In this document: positions 17,288 through 26,375 of the stretch, one piece after another | Position numbering within the stretch: position 1 is the first letter of the stretch | Layout: each line of letters opens with the position of its first letter | Origin: Pseudomonadota bacterium | GTDB taxonomy: Bacteria; Pseudomonadota; Alphaproteobacteria; Caulobacterales; Caulobacteraceae | Assembly: GCA_023428785.1 (NCBI GenBank) | Contig: JAEYWU010000130.1 | Location: forward strand, 1 to 64,000 | Direction of reading: 5' to 3' | Length of the DNA stretch: 64,000 nucleotides | The notes under the pieces: model-generated | Seen by the model: only the letters and a program-made list of their open reading frames with translations | The model's database searches: none | What the model was told of the DNA's origin: nothing | Program-made: the position numbers and the translations under genes

Positions 17288-18796
17288 CTAGCGGTTCGCG
17301 CGGTCCCGTCCAGCCCGCGCGTGCGCAAGGCAGCCCGCGACGGCCGCATCCCAGCCAGACAGCAGGCGATCGCGCTCGGACGCCGCCATGGCGGGCGTCC
17401 AAACGGCCGGTTCACCCAGCGCCGGCTGTTCCAGCGATTCGATCAGGCCGGCGCCCAGGGCGGCCAGCTTGGCGGCGCCCAGGGCGGTCATCTCCTGGAA
17501 GGCCGGCCGTTCGACGGGCGCGCCGGTGATGTCGGCCAGGAACTGCATGACCCAGGCGTTGGCGGTCACCCCGCCGTCGACCAGCAGCCCGGCGGGCTCT
17601 GGCGCGCCGTCGGCGGTGAGGGCCTCAAGCAGGTCTCGGGTCTGGTAGGCCATGGCCTCCAGCCCGGCGCGCACGATGTGGGCGGGTCCGGCGTCGCGGG
17701 TCAGCCCGAAGACCGCGCCGCGCGCCTCGGCTTCCCAGATCGGCGCCCCGAGACCGGTGAATCCCGGCACCAGATAGACCCCGCCATTGTCCGGCAGACT
17801 CTGGGCCACCGTCTCGGATTCCCGCGACGCGCCGACCGCCCCCATGGCGTCCCTCAACCACTGGACCGTCGAACCCGCCGAGAAGATCGAGCCTTCCAGC
17901 GCATAGGCCGTCTGACCGCCTGCCTGATAGCCGACGGTGGACAGCAGCCGGTTGGTCGAGGCGACGGGCGCATCGCCCGTATGGGCCACCAGAAAGGCCC
18001 CGGTGCCGTAGGTCACCTTGACCGCGCCGGGCGTCAGGGCGCCGTGCCCGACAAGGGCGGCCTGCTGGTCGCCTGCGCAGCCGGTGATCGGAATGGCGCG
18101 GCCGAACAGGGCGGCTTCGGTCTCGCCGAACGGGGCGGCGCAGGGCAGGACCTCGGGCAGGACGGCCATCGGCACATCAAACAGCGCGGCCAGATCTTTG
18201 CGCCAATCCAGGCCCTTGAGGCTGAAGAGGCTGGTGCGCGAGGCGTTGGTGACGTCGGTCACGAACCGGGTCCCGCCGGTCAGACGGAACATCAGAAAGG
18301 CGTCGACCGTCCCGGCGCAGAGCTCGTCACGCGCGGCCCGCTCGCGTGCGCCCTCCACCCGGTCCAGCAGCCAGGCGATCTTGGAGGCCGAGAAATAGGG
18401 GTCGAGCACCAGACCGGTCTCGGCCTGGACGGCGGGCTCCTGGCCTTCTGTCGCGAGGCGTTCGGTCAACTCGGCGGTGCGACGGTCCTGCCAGACGATG
18501 GCGCGGTGAAGCGGCCTCCCGGTTTCGCGTTCCCACAGGACGGTGGTCTCGCGCTGGTTGGTGATGCCCATGGCCGCGATCCGGCCCGCGCCGCCGACCT
18601 CGGCGATCACCTCGCGGCAGACCTGGACAGAGGCGCGCCAGATCTCGCCCGCGTCATGCTCGACCCAGCCGGGGTGGGGAAAGTGCTGCTCCAGCGGGAT
18701 CTGGGCCATGGCCCTGACCGACCAGTCCGCCACGGTGAACACCACCGCGCGCGTCGAGGTCGTGCCCTGGTCGAGGGCGAGGATCAGATCGGCCAT
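17288..18796 (-). CDS. glpK: Glycerol kinase
   Basis: ATP plus glycerol gives sn-glycerol 3-phosphate. The product is 502 aa, the normal length, with the FGGY-kinase N-terminus ILALDQGTTSTRAVVF, then GITNQRETTVLWERETG and the C-terminal LLVDGGVTANAWVMQFLADI motif. It faces the threonine dehydratase gene across 44 bases. The usual glpF and glpD neighbours are absent. Confidence 0.96.
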   Translation of the reverse strand: MADLILALDQGTTSTRAVVFTVADWSVRAMAQIPLEQHFPHPGWVEHDAGEIWRASVQVCREVIAEVGGAGRIAAMGITNQRETTVLWERETGRPLHRAIVWQDRRTAELTERLATEGQEPAVQAETGLVLDPYFSASKIAWLLDRVEGARERAARDELCAGTVDAFLMFRLTGGTRFVTDVTNASRTSLFSLKGLDWRKDLAALFDVPMAVLPEVLPCAAPFGETEAALFGRAIPITGCAGDQQAALVGHGALTPGAVKVTYGTGAFLVAHTGDAPVASTNRLLSTVGYQAGGQTAYALEGSIFSAGSTVQWLRDAMGAVGASRESETVAQSLPDNGGVYLVPGFTGLGAPIWEAEARGAVFGLTRDAGPAHIVRAGLEAMAYQTRDLLEALTADGAPEPAGLLVDGGVTANAWVMQFLADITGAPVERPAFQEMTALGAAKLAALGAGLIESLEQPALGEPAVWTPAMAASERDRLLSGWDAAVAGCLAHARAGRDRANR

Positions 18797-18840
18797 TTCA
18801 CTCCCTTTCGTTGGCGGCAGTTTCGGATAAGACGGACGCC

Positions 18841-19818
18841 ATGGCTACGCTCCCGACCTTCGACGACGTTCTGGACGCTGCGCGCGTCATCAAGGGCCAC
18901 GCGGTCAGGACGCCGCTGATCGAAAGTCCTGCGTTGAACGAACGGCTGGGCGGCCGGGTCCTGCTGAAGGCCGAGAACCTTCAGATCATCGGCGCCTTCA
19001 AGTTTCGCGGCGCCTATAACCGGATCGCCCGGCTGACGGATGAGGAGAAGGCGCGCGGCGTCGTGGCCTATTCGTCGGGCAACCACGCCCAGGCAGTGGC
19101 GGCGGCGGCGCGAATGCTGGGGACCTCGGCCATCATTGTCATGCCGGCCGACAGTCCGGCCATCAAGGTGGCGGGGGTGCGTGAACATGGCGGCGAGGTT
19201 CGCCAGTACGACCGTTACCGAGAGAGCCGAGAGGCCATCGGCGAAGAGATTGCGCGCGAGCGCGGCTCGGTTCTGGTGCCGCCGTTCGACGATCCGTTCG
19301 TGATCGCCGGCCAAGGCACGGCCGGGCTGGAGATCCTCGAGCAGGCCGATGCGCCGATCGACCAGCTTCTGTCCGGTTGTTCGGGCGGGGGGTTGATCGC
19401 GGGGCTCAACCTGGCGTTCGAGGCCCGGTCGCCGGACACGCGGATGATCGGTGTGGAGCCGGCGCTCTATGACGACACGGCCCGGTCCCTGGCGGCCGGC
19501 GAGCGCATTGGCGTGGATCCGACCGGCAAGTCGATCTGCGACGCCCTGATGACCCCGATCCCGGGCGAGCTGACCTTCCCGATCAATCAGCGCCGGCTGG
19601 AAAAGGCGGTCAGCGTGACCGACGCCGAGGTCGCCGCGGCGGTGGCCTACGCCTTCAAGACTCTGAAGCTGGTGGTCGAGCCGGGCGGGGCGGTGTCGCT
19701 GGCGGCGCTCTTGGCCGGCAAGGTTTCCGCCGAGGGCCAGACCACGGCCATTCTCCTGTCGGGCGGCAATGTCGACCCGGCCCTGTTTTCATCGATCATC
19801 GAAGGACGGTTCTCATGA
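18841..19818 (+). CDS. Threonine ammonia-lyase / threonine-serine dehydratase (PLP)
   Basis: The product is 325 aa. It is a fold-type II PLP enzyme with the PLP lysine in AFKFRGAYNR, SSGNHAQAVA, and the phosphate-binding loop SGCSGGGLIAG. It has no C-terminal ACT-like regulatory domain, so it is of the catabolic/short type rather than biosynthetic IlvA. Serine racemase or hydroxyaspartate dehydratase cannot be excluded. The stop overlaps the MaoC gene by 4 bases (ATGA). Confidence 0.88.
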   Translation: MATLPTFDDVLDAARVIKGHAVRTPLIESPALNERLGGRVLLKAENLQIIGAFKFRGAYNRIARLTDEEKARGVVAYSSGNHAQAVAAAARMLGTSAIIVMPADSPAIKVAGVREHGGEVRQYDRYRESREAIGEEIARERGSVLVPPFDDPFVIAGQGTAGLEILEQADAPIDQLLSGCSGGGLIAGLNLAFEARSPDTRMIGVEPALYDDTARSLAAGERIGVDPTGKSICDALMTPIPGELTFPINQRRLEKAVSVTDAEVAAAVAYAFKTLKLVVEPGGAVSLAALLAGKVSAEGQTTAILLSGGNVDPALFSSIIEGRFS

Positions 19819-20276
19819 GCAAGACGATTTCGACCGCTGACCTGGTCGCCTCCATCGGCCAGGAGGTCGGCGTCTCGGACTGGATCCTGATCGACCAGGC
19901 CCGCATCAACGCCTTCGCCGACTGCACCGAGGACCACCAGTTCATCCACATCGATCCGGAAGCGGCGGCCAAGACGCCCTTCGGCGGGACGATCGCGCAT
20001 GGATTCCTGACCCTCAGCCTGATGTCGCAGATGAGCTACCAGGCGACCCCGGTGCTCGAGAACGTGGCGATGGGCGTGAACTACGGGTTCGACAAGTTGC
20101 GCTTTATCCAGCCTGTGCCCGCGGGCTCGCGCGTGCGCGGCCGCTTCAAGCTGCTCTCGGCCGAGGACAAGGGCGGCCGCTGGCTGATCAAGCATGAGGT
20201 GACGGTGGAGATCGACGGCATCGAAAAGCCGGCGCTCATCGCCGAGTGGCTCGGGATGCAGTTCGTCCAGGCCTAG
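19815..20276 (+). CDS. MaoC-family (R)-specific enoyl-CoA hydratase-like protein
   Basis: The product is 153 aa with a single hot-dog domain. The hydratase motif is DCTEDHQFIHIDPEAA followed by FGGTIAHGFLTLSLMSQM (catalytic Asp and His). Relatives include PhaJ, which feeds (R)-3-hydroxyacyl-CoA into polyhydroxyalkanoate synthesis, and nodulation-type NodN proteins. Because PHB genes occur elsewhere in the window, PhaJ-like activity is plausible but unproven. It is coupled to the threonine dehydratase gene. Confidence 0.88.
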   Translation: MSKTISTADLVASIGQEVGVSDWILIDQARINAFADCTEDHQFIHIDPEAAAKTPFGGTIAHGFLTLSLMSQMSYQATPVLENVAMGVNYGFDKLRFIQPVPAGSRVRGRFKLLSAEDKGGRWLIKHEVTVEIDGIEKPALIAEWLGMQFVQA

Positions 20277-20422
20277 GCTGGCCGGAGGCGGCGGACGATC
20301 CGCCGCGCCCACGTCGACAGGCGGTGATGGATCGCTGCCTTCAGGAGCGGGCCGCGCAGGGCGTGGGTCCGCTTCTGTTCGGCGATCGCCTCGTCATTGA
20401 GCTGACGGTCAAGTTCGTTCAT
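20273..20422 (-). CDS. Small basic protein (49 aa), putative
   Basis: The reading frame encodes 49 aa (start MNELDRQLNDEAIAEQKRTH), with an acidic N-terminal helix and a very basic C-terminus rich in Arg. It begins 31 bases after the kup stop on the same strand. Its TAG interlocks with the MaoC stop in a CTAG, as do several other convergent pairs here, which favours it being real. The ribosome binding site is weak. Function unknown. Confidence 0.4.
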   Translation of the reverse strand: MNELDRQLNDEAIAEQKRTHALRGPLLKAAIHHRLSTWARRIVRRLRPA

Positions 20423-20453
20423 GGCCTGATAACGCTGACCGGGCCGGTCAGGT

Positions 20454-22451
20454 TCAAACGGAAACCTGGGTTCCCATCTCGACCACGCGTCCGGGCGGGA
20501 TGTGGAAGAAGTCCGTCGGGTTCGCCGCGTTGCGCATCAGGAAGATGTAGAGCTTGTCCTGCCACAGCGGCATGCCGTGGTTCGAGGAGGGCACGACCGA
20601 ACGACGGCCCAGGAAGAAGCTGGTCGACATGATGTCAAACTTCAGGCCCATGCGACGGCACACAGACAGGGCGCGCGGGATGTGCGGGCTCTCCATGAAG
20701 CCGTAGTTCAGGATCACCTTCTTGAAGTCGGGGCTGACCACCTCGATCTCGACGCGCTCGGCCTCGAGCACGCGAGGCCGGTCGGCGGTGCGGACCGTCA
20801 GGATCACGTTTTTCTCGTGCAGCACCTTGTTGTGCTTGAGGTTGTGCATCAGGGCGACGGGCGCGATCTCGGGGTCCGAGGTCAGGAAGATGGCAGTGCC
20901 CGGGGTCCGGTGTGGCGGCCGCGCCTGGAGCATGGCGATCAGGTCGGCCAGCGGCAGGGAATCCTTGCGGCTCTTCTCGGTCAGGATTTGGGTGCCACGC
21001 GTCCAGGTCCACATGATCACGACCAGCAGGGCGCCAAGCACGATCGGCATCCAGGCGCCCTGCGGGATTTTCAGGGCGTTGGAGCTCATGAAGACGATGT
21101 CGAGCAGGGCGAACGGGATGAGGGCCGCAAGCGATAGCGGGATCGACCACTTCCACAGCTTGCGCACGATGAACCAAGCCAGCAGCGTATCGACGAACAT
21201 CGCGCCGGTGACGGCGATGCCGTAGGCGGCGGCCAGGGCCGAGGAGGTCTGGAAGGCAAACAGCAGGATCAGCACGCCGATCAGCAGCATGGAGTTGACC
21301 GAGGGCACGAAGATCTGGCCGGCCTGGGTTTCGGAGGTGCGGCGGATGGTGATGCGGGGCAGCAGGCCCAGCTGGACCGCCTGCTGGGTCAGGGAGAAGG
21401 CGCCGGTGATGACCGCCTGCGAGGCGATAATGGTGGCCGCGGTCGCCAGCGCCAGGACCGGCCAGTAGGCGACCTCGGGGATCATCTCGAAGAAGGGGTT
21501 CTCGCGGGCTGAGCGGTCGGCCAGGACCAGGGCGCCCTGGCCCATGTAGTTCAGCGTCAGGCAGGGCAGGACGAACAGCAGCCAGCCCGCCCGGATGGGC
21601 GCCTTACCGAAATGGCCCATGTCCGCATAGAGCGCCTCGGCGCCGGTCACGGCCAGGAACACGCTGCCCAGAATGACGAAGCCGAGGAAGCCGTTGTCGA
21701 GCAGGAACAGCACGCCGTAGTGCGGCGACAGGGCCCGCAGGATCGAGAGGTCGTCGAAGATGTGATAAACGCCCAGCCCCGCCAGGACGAGGAACCAGAC
21801 GGCGGTGATCGGGCCGAACCACTTGGCCACGCTGGCGGTGCCACGCGACTGGATCGCGAACAGACCGACCAGGATGCCGGCCGCGATCGGCAGCACATAG
21901 GGGTCCAACTGCCCGTTCAGGCCGGGCGCGTCCCTCAGGCCCTCGACGGCCGACAGCACCGAGACGGCCGGGGTGATGATCCCGTCCCCGTAGAACAGGG
22001 CCGCGCCGCAGACGCCCAGGAAAAAGACGATGGCCGAACGGCGCTGGATCGCGCGCTGGGCCAGGGCGGTCAGGGCCAAAGTGCCGCCCTCGCCCTTGTT
22101 GTCGGCCTTCATGAGGAAGACGACGTATTTGAGCGTCACCACCAGGATGAGCGCCCAGAAGACGAGCGAGACGACGCCCAGGACCGCCAGTTCGGCGGCG
22201 CCGCCGGAGCGGGAATGGGCCAGGGCCTCGCGCATGGCGTAGAGAGGGCTGGTGCCGATGTCGCCGAAGACGACGCCGATGGCGCCGACCATCAGGGCCA
22301 TGAAGCTGGCCTGGGCGTGACCGTGCGCACCCTCGATGGCCGGGTGAGCCTGAACCGGATCTACGGACGTCGGGGCGGCGGCCTCAGCGGGCGTCGCTTT
22401 GGTCTCGGGCTCCGGGGAGGGAGCCTGCGAGTCCGGGGTATCCCCAGCCAT
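20454..22451 (-). CDS. kup: Kup-type low-affinity potassium transporter
   Basis: The product is 665 aa. About 12 hydrophobic helices follow a Pro/Glu/Ala-rich cytoplasmic N-terminus of roughly 45 residues, which is longer than usual. Family motifs include [18 protein letters not shown] and [19 protein letters not shown], and a hydrophilic C-terminal domain ends with the family-typical [15 protein letters not shown]. It takes up K+, probably with H+. A CGGAGG ribosome binding site precedes the start. Confidence 0.95.
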   Translation of the reverse strand: MAGDTPDSQAPSPEPETKATPAEAAAPTSVDPVQAHPAIEGAHGHAQASFMALMVGAIGVVFGDIGTSPLYAMREALAHSRSGGAAELAVLGVVSLVFWALILVVTLKYVVFLMKADNKGEGGTLALTALAQRAIQRRSAIVFFLGVCGAALFYGDGIITPAVSVLSAVEGLRDAPGLNGQLDPYVLPIAAGILVGLFAIQSRGTASVAKWFGPITAVWFLVLAGLGVYHIFDDLSILRALSPHYGVLFLLDNGFLGFVILGSVFLAVTGAEALYADMGHFGKAPIRAGWLLFVLPCLTLNYMGQGALVLADRSARENPFFEMIPEVAYWPVLALATAATIIASQAVITGAFSLTQQAVQLGLLPRITIRRTSETQAGQIFVPSVNSMLLIGVLILLFAFQTSSALAAAYGIAVTGAMFVDTLLAWFIVRKLWKWSIPLSLAALIPFALLDIVFMSSNALKIPQGAWMPIVLGALLVVIMWTWTRGTQILTEKSRKDSLPLADLIAMLQARPPHRTPGTAIFLTSDPEIAPVALMHNLKHNKVLHEKNVILTVRTADRPRVLEAERVEIEVVSPDFKKVILNYGFMESPHIPRALSVCRRMGLKFDIMSTSFFLGRRSVVPSSNHGMPLWQDKLYIFLMRNAANPTDFFHIPPGRVVEMGTQVSV

Positions 22452-22593
22452 TCAATGCCTCCGGGCCATGGAGAGCTCAGGCCCATGCGAATGAGGCGCG
22501 CGCCTTACGCCCATTTCAACTCGGGTTCAACATTTCGCACCGCACAATCGGTGAGCGCCGATTTGTAAGCCTGAGGTGGAACGCCTACATTCC

Positions 22594-22603
22594 GTTCCGG
22601 AAC
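22594..22603. promoter_or_regulatory. Perfect 10-bp palindrome at the Rrf2 gene start
   Basis: GTTCCGGAAC ends four bases before the Rrf2 ATG, and a GGAACG half-site lies about 17 bases upstream. The position suggests an autoregulatory operator, in line with Rrf2 family habit. No binding data exist here. Confidence 0.35.
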
Positions 22604-22607
22604 CATC

Positions 22608-23030
22608 ATGTCTGACAGCCAGCAATTTCCCGTCGCGGCCCACGCGCTCGCCTATCTCGCTCACAAGGAGGCCAATGCCCCCGAGCGGGCGGTTTCGAGC
22701 GCCCTTCTGGCTGCGTCGATGCCGACCAATCCGGTGGTGGTCCGCCGCGTGACCGCCCAGCTGGCGCGCGCCGGCCTGATCGCCACCCGTCCGGGCGCGG
22801 GCGGCGGGGCCTGGCTCCTGAAACCCGCGTCCGAAATCCGGCTGGACGAGGTGCTGCGGGCCGTCGACGGCTGCGCCCATCTGGGTAAGCCGCCGCCTGG
22901 CGCGAGGGGCTGTCCGGTGGGCGAAAGGATTCCGGTCCAGGTCACCAAGGCCATCGTCGCCGCCGACGAGGCGGCCTCCAGGCGGCTGTCCGAGATTACG
23001 GTCTCTGACCTGCTGGCCGACCCGGCTTGA
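22608..23030 (+). CDS. Rrf2-family transcriptional regulator
   Basis: The product is 140 aa. A winged helix-turn-helix is followed by VRRVTAQLARAGLIATRPGAGGGAWLLKPASEIRLDEV, the Rrf2 wing and dimer helix. Only two cysteines are present (CAHLGKPPPGARGC), so it lacks the three-Cys FeS site of IscR/NsrR and resembles YwnA-type members. It may sense thiol or electrophile stress through these cysteines, which is inference. It is divergent from kup and followed at 31 bases by an SDR gene. Confidence 0.85.
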   Translation: MSDSQQFPVAAHALAYLAHKEANAPERAVSSALLAASMPTNPVVVRRVTAQLARAGLIATRPGAGGGAWLLKPASEIRLDEVLRAVDGCAHLGKPPPGARGCPVGERIPVQVTKAIVAADEAASRRLSEITVSDLLADPA

Positions 23031-23061
23031 ACCCGCGGCCCTGCCGTGGTGCTTATCGGCC

Positions 23062-23880
23062 ATGAGCGCATCCGATCCCGCTGACCGGCGTCTGGCCCTG
23101 ATCACGGGCGCCTCGGCCGGAATTGGCCAGGCCCTTGCCCGCGTTTATGCCGAGCACGGCTGGGACGTGGTCCTGACCGCGCGCCGCACCGACCGGCTGG
23201 AAGCTCTTGCAGACGAGCTCAAGCTGCGCGCCGGGGTCGAGACGATCGTCATCCCCGAGGACCTGGCCGATCCGGCCGCGCCCGAGCGCCTGATCGAGGC
23301 CCTGGCTGACCGTGGCCGCACGGTCGACGCCCTGATCAACAACGCCGGCTTCTCGCGCACCGACGGCTTCGAGGCCGTGCCGTGGGAACAGCACCGCGCC
23401 ATGCTGCAGGTCATGCTGCTGGCGCCGGTCGAGCTGGCGCACCGCGTGCTGCCGGGCATGGTCGAGCGCCGCTTCGGCCGCATCCTGAACGTGGCGTCGC
23501 TCGCGGGCTATTCGCCGGCGACCGGCGGCGACACCCTGTACGGACCGATCAAGAGCTTCCTGATCAAGGCCTCGGCGGGTCTGCATCTGGAGACGCGCGA
23601 GAAGGACGTGCACGTCACCGCCCTGTGTCCCGGCTATACGTGGAGCGAGTTCCACGACGTGAACGGCCAGCGTCAGCAGGTGGCCCATTCGACGCCCGAG
23701 TGGGTCTGGATGGGCGCCGATGAGGTCGCCCGTGCGGGCTATGAGGCGTCAGAGGCCAACCGGCCGATCTGCGTGCCCGGCGCGCCCAACAAGGTGGCCT
23801 CGGCGCTGCTCAAGGTCCTGCCGGACGAATGGTCCCTGGCCCTCGCGGCCCGGCACGGAGAGCGACTTGGACGGCTCTAG
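23062..23880 (+). CDS. Short-chain dehydrogenase/reductase
   Basis: The product is 272 aa, a classical SDR: NAD(P) motif TGASAGIGQA (about 15-24), NNAG at about 93-96, and catalytic Tyr and Lys in LYGPIKS. The preceding Ser position is in NVASLAG. The RR after VVLTA suggests NADPH preference. The substrate is unknown. It is likely co-transcribed with the Rrf2 regulator and ends 9 bases from the convergent marC gene. Confidence 0.88.
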   Translation: MSASDPADRRLALITGASAGIGQALARVYAEHGWDVVLTARRTDRLEALADELKLRAGVETIVIPEDLADPAAPERLIEALADRGRTVDALINNAGFSRTDGFEAVPWEQHRAMLQVMLLAPVELAHRVLPGMVERRFGRILNVASLAGYSPATGGDTLYGPIKSFLIKASAGLHLETREKDVHVTALCPGYTWSEFHDVNGQRQQVAHSTPEWVWMGADEVARAGYEASEANRPICVPGAPNKVASALLKVLPDEWSLALAARHGERLGRL

Positions 23881-23889
23881 AGCCCAGGC

Positions 23890-24579
23890 CTAGTGGCCTG
23901 TCGGGGCCACGACCGAACTGGCGAACATGCCCGGAAGGGCCTCGCCCAGACCGCCCAGGATGAACTGGATGCCGAGCGCCACCAGGATCAGGCCCAGCAC
24001 GCGCACGATGATCGACATCCCCACATCGCCCAGGACCCGGTGGATTGGCCCCGACAGGGCGAAGCACAGGAAGGTCGCGAAGCTGGCCGCCGCGATCGCC
24101 ACCACGCCCGCCAGCGTGCCCTGATAGCCGATGGTCTCGGCCCGCGAGGCCTGGATGATGATGGTCGAGATCGCGCCTGGCCCGATGATCAGGGGCATGG
24201 CGAAGGGCACCACCAGCCGCTGGAAGCGCCGCCGCGCATAGCCGCGCACGTCCTTGGAATCGGCCAGGGCGTCCGGGTCCACGAAACTGGCCAGGAAGTC
24301 GCCGCGCACCATCTCCAGTCCCAGCAGGAACAGCAGGATGCCCCCGCCGATGCGGAAGGCGGCCAGCGAAATGCCGAAGAAGTCCAGCAGCGCAAGGCCG
24401 GTAAAGAAGAAGAAGGCCAGAAACGCCGCCACGAAACAGCACAGCATGGCGTTGACGCTGAGGCGCTGGCTGAAGGTCGCCCCCGCCGTGGCCGCCGCGA
24501 AGATCGGGATGTTGCCGATGGGGTCCAGCAGGGCGAACAGGGCCACGAAGACATTGACCCCGAACTCGATCGCGTTCAT
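23890..24579 (-). CDS. MarC-family integral membrane protein
   Basis: The product is 229 aa with about six hydrophobic helices and the MarC/NAAT motif LLDPIGNIPIFAA near the N-terminus and MPLIIGPGAISTIII in the middle. Despite its name the family is not established in antibiotic resistance; an Escherichia relative has been proposed to export amino acids. Substrate unknown. Confidence 0.88.
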   Translation of the reverse strand: MNAIEFGVNVFVALFALLDPIGNIPIFAAATAGATFSQRLSVNAMLCCFVAAFLAFFFFTGLALLDFFGISLAAFRIGGGILLFLLGLEMVRGDFLASFVDPDALADSKDVRGYARRRFQRLVVPFAMPLIIGPGAISTIIIQASRAETIGYQGTLAGVVAIAAASFATFLCFALSGPIHRVLGDVGMSIIVRVLGLILVALGIQFILGGLGEALPGMFASSVVAPTGH

Positions 24580-24669
24580 GTCGCCCCCTTAGCCTGAATT
24601 GAAACCCGACCAGCCGCCGCGGCGACCGCGCGCGCGCGTGCTGCTGGCCGTAACCCGGAGACGACCGCC

Positions 24670-25380
24670 ATGTCCACCGCAGCAGACCCCCGCCTGATCG
24701 TCGGCCTTGACCTGCCGTCCGTGGATGCGGCCGAAGCGATGGTCGAGCGGCTGGGCGAGGCGGTCAGCTTCTACAAGGTGGGCCTGACGCTTCTGGCCAT
24801 GCCCGGCGGCGTGGACTTCGCCCACCGGCTCAAGGCGGCCGGCAAGCTCGTCTTCCAGGATTGGAAGCTCCACGACATCGGCGCCCAGGTGGAAGGTGCG
24901 GCCCGGTCGGTGGCCTCGGGCGGCTGCGACCTGCTGACGGTCCATGCGCACCCGCAGGTCATGCGCGGCGCGGTGAAGGGCCGGGGCGATGCACCGACCA
25001 AAATCCTGGCCGTCACCGTCCTGACCAGCCTGTCGGACGCCGACCTGATGGAGATCGGCTACGGCGAGACGGCCGCCTCCCTGGTCGAGCGCCGGGTGCG
25101 TCAGGCTCTGGACTGCGGCGTCGACGGCGTGGTCTCCAGTCCGCACGAGGCGGCGCGGGCCCGGGCCATCGCGACCGAGGCCGGACGACCCGACTTCCTG
25201 GTGGTCACGCCGGGCGTGCGGTCGGCCGGCGCCGACAAGGGTGACCAGCAGCGGATCGCTACCCCGGCCGACGCTCTGACCGCCGGAGCCAGCCATCTGG
25301 TCGTCGCGCGCCCGGTCGTGGCCGCCGCCGATCCGGTCGCCGCGGCCCGGGCCATCACCGCCGAGATGGCGGGCGTCTGA
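24670..25380 (+). CDS. pyrF: Orotidine 5'-phosphate decarboxylase
   Basis: This is the last step of UMP synthesis. The product is 236 aa. The catalytic DxKxxD motif is in FQDWKLHDIG; a phosphate-binding TPGVRSAGADKGDQQR loop and the C-terminal GASHLVVARPV follow. The gene stands alone; pyrD is about 19 kb downstream in this window. Confidence 0.95.
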   Translation: MSTAADPRLIVGLDLPSVDAAEAMVERLGEAVSFYKVGLTLLAMPGGVDFAHRLKAAGKLVFQDWKLHDIGAQVEGAARSVASGGCDLLTVHAHPQVMRGAVKGRGDAPTKILAVTVLTSLSDADLMEIGYGETAASLVERRVRQALDCGVDGVVSSPHEAARARAIATEAGRPDFLVVTPGVRSAGADKGDQQRIATPADALTAGASHLVVARPVVAAADPVAAARAITAEMAGV

Positions 25381-25418
25381 AACCCGAAGGGGGCCGGATG
25401 CGTATCTGATCCAGCCTC

Positions 25419-26297
25419 ATGACCTCCCTTCTTGCTCCCAATCGGCGGCTTCTGGCCGCGAGCATCGCCGGCCTGGCCTCCAGCCTGGCGGTGGCCTGTT
25501 CGCCGCTGGGCCTGATGAACGCCTTGTCGCCGCGCGATCGCGCGGCCGGACGCATCGCGCGCGGCCTCGCCTACGGTCCGGACCCGCGCCAGACGCTGGA
25601 CCTTTATGCGCCCGAGGAAGACGGGCCCTGGCCGGTGGTGGTCTTCTTCTACGGCGGCGGCTGGGATTCCGGATCGCGTGACCTCTATGGCTGGGCGGCT
25701 CAGGCCCTGGCGGCGCGCGGCTTTCTGGTGGCCTTGCCGGACTACCGGCTCGTGCCGCAGGTGCATTTCCCTACCTTCGTCGAGGACGCCGCCGCCGCCG
25801 CCGCCATGGTCTCGCGCATCGCTCCGGATCACGGCGGTCGTGCCGGTCCGCTGGGCGTGTCGGGCCATTCAGCCGGGGCGCATCTGGCCCTGATGATCGC
25901 GCTGGACCGCCGCTACATGTCCGAGGCCGGGGCGCCCGACGCTATCGGCGCGGCGGCGGGCCTGTCGGGGCCCTATGAGTTCCTGCCGTTCGACGTGGCG
26001 GCCAGCATCAACGCCTTCGGCCAGTGGCCCGAGCCGGTCGAGACCCAGCCGATCACCTATGCCCGGGCCGACGCGCCGCCGGTGTGGCTGGGCCACGGCG
26101 TGCGCGACCAGACTGTCCATCCCGAGGATTCCGAACTGCTCAGCCAGGCGATCCTGCAGGCGGGCGGACAGGCCGAGCTGCGGCTCTATCCAGAGCTCGA
26201 TCACGCCGCGACCCTGGCGGCCTTTTCGCCCCTGTTCCGGGGCCGGGCGCCGGTGCTGGACGAGGTGGCGACCTTCCTTCGACGAACGCTGACATAG
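25419..26297 (+). CDS. Alpha/beta hydrolase (esterase), putative lipoprotein
   Basis: The product is 292 aa. The N-terminus carries a hydrophobic segment ending in AVAC, a possible lipobox, which would anchor it in the membrane. The hydrolase fold shows the oxyanion motif FYGGGWDSGS, nucleophile elbow GVSGHSAGAH, and a plausible Asp/His pair (GVRDQTVHPEDS and ELDHAATL). It is closest in style to carboxylesterase/BD-FAE proteins acting on short acyl esters. Substrate unknown. Confidence 0.85.
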   Translation: MTSLLAPNRRLLAASIAGLASSLAVACSPLGLMNALSPRDRAAGRIARGLAYGPDPRQTLDLYAPEEDGPWPVVVFFYGGGWDSGSRDLYGWAAQALAARGFLVALPDYRLVPQVHFPTFVEDAAAAAAMVSRIAPDHGGRAGPLGVSGHSAGAHLALMIALDRRYMSEAGAPDAIGAAAGLSGPYEFLPFDVAASINAFGQWPEPVETQPITYARADAPPVWLGHGVRDQTVHPEDSELLSQAILQAGGQAELRLYPELDHAATLAAFSPLFRGRAPVLDEVATFLRRTLT

Positions 26298-26375
26298 GCG
26301 GCTGTCGGCTTTCGTCAGTTTGTGTCAGGCGCCGGACGCGTAATCTCCCTTTCTGCTCGACCGGGAGGCCCCGAG

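Noticed and set aside
23890..24579. MarC as a multiple-antibiotic-resistance determinant
   Set aside because: The family name is historical; its role in resistance is not supported.
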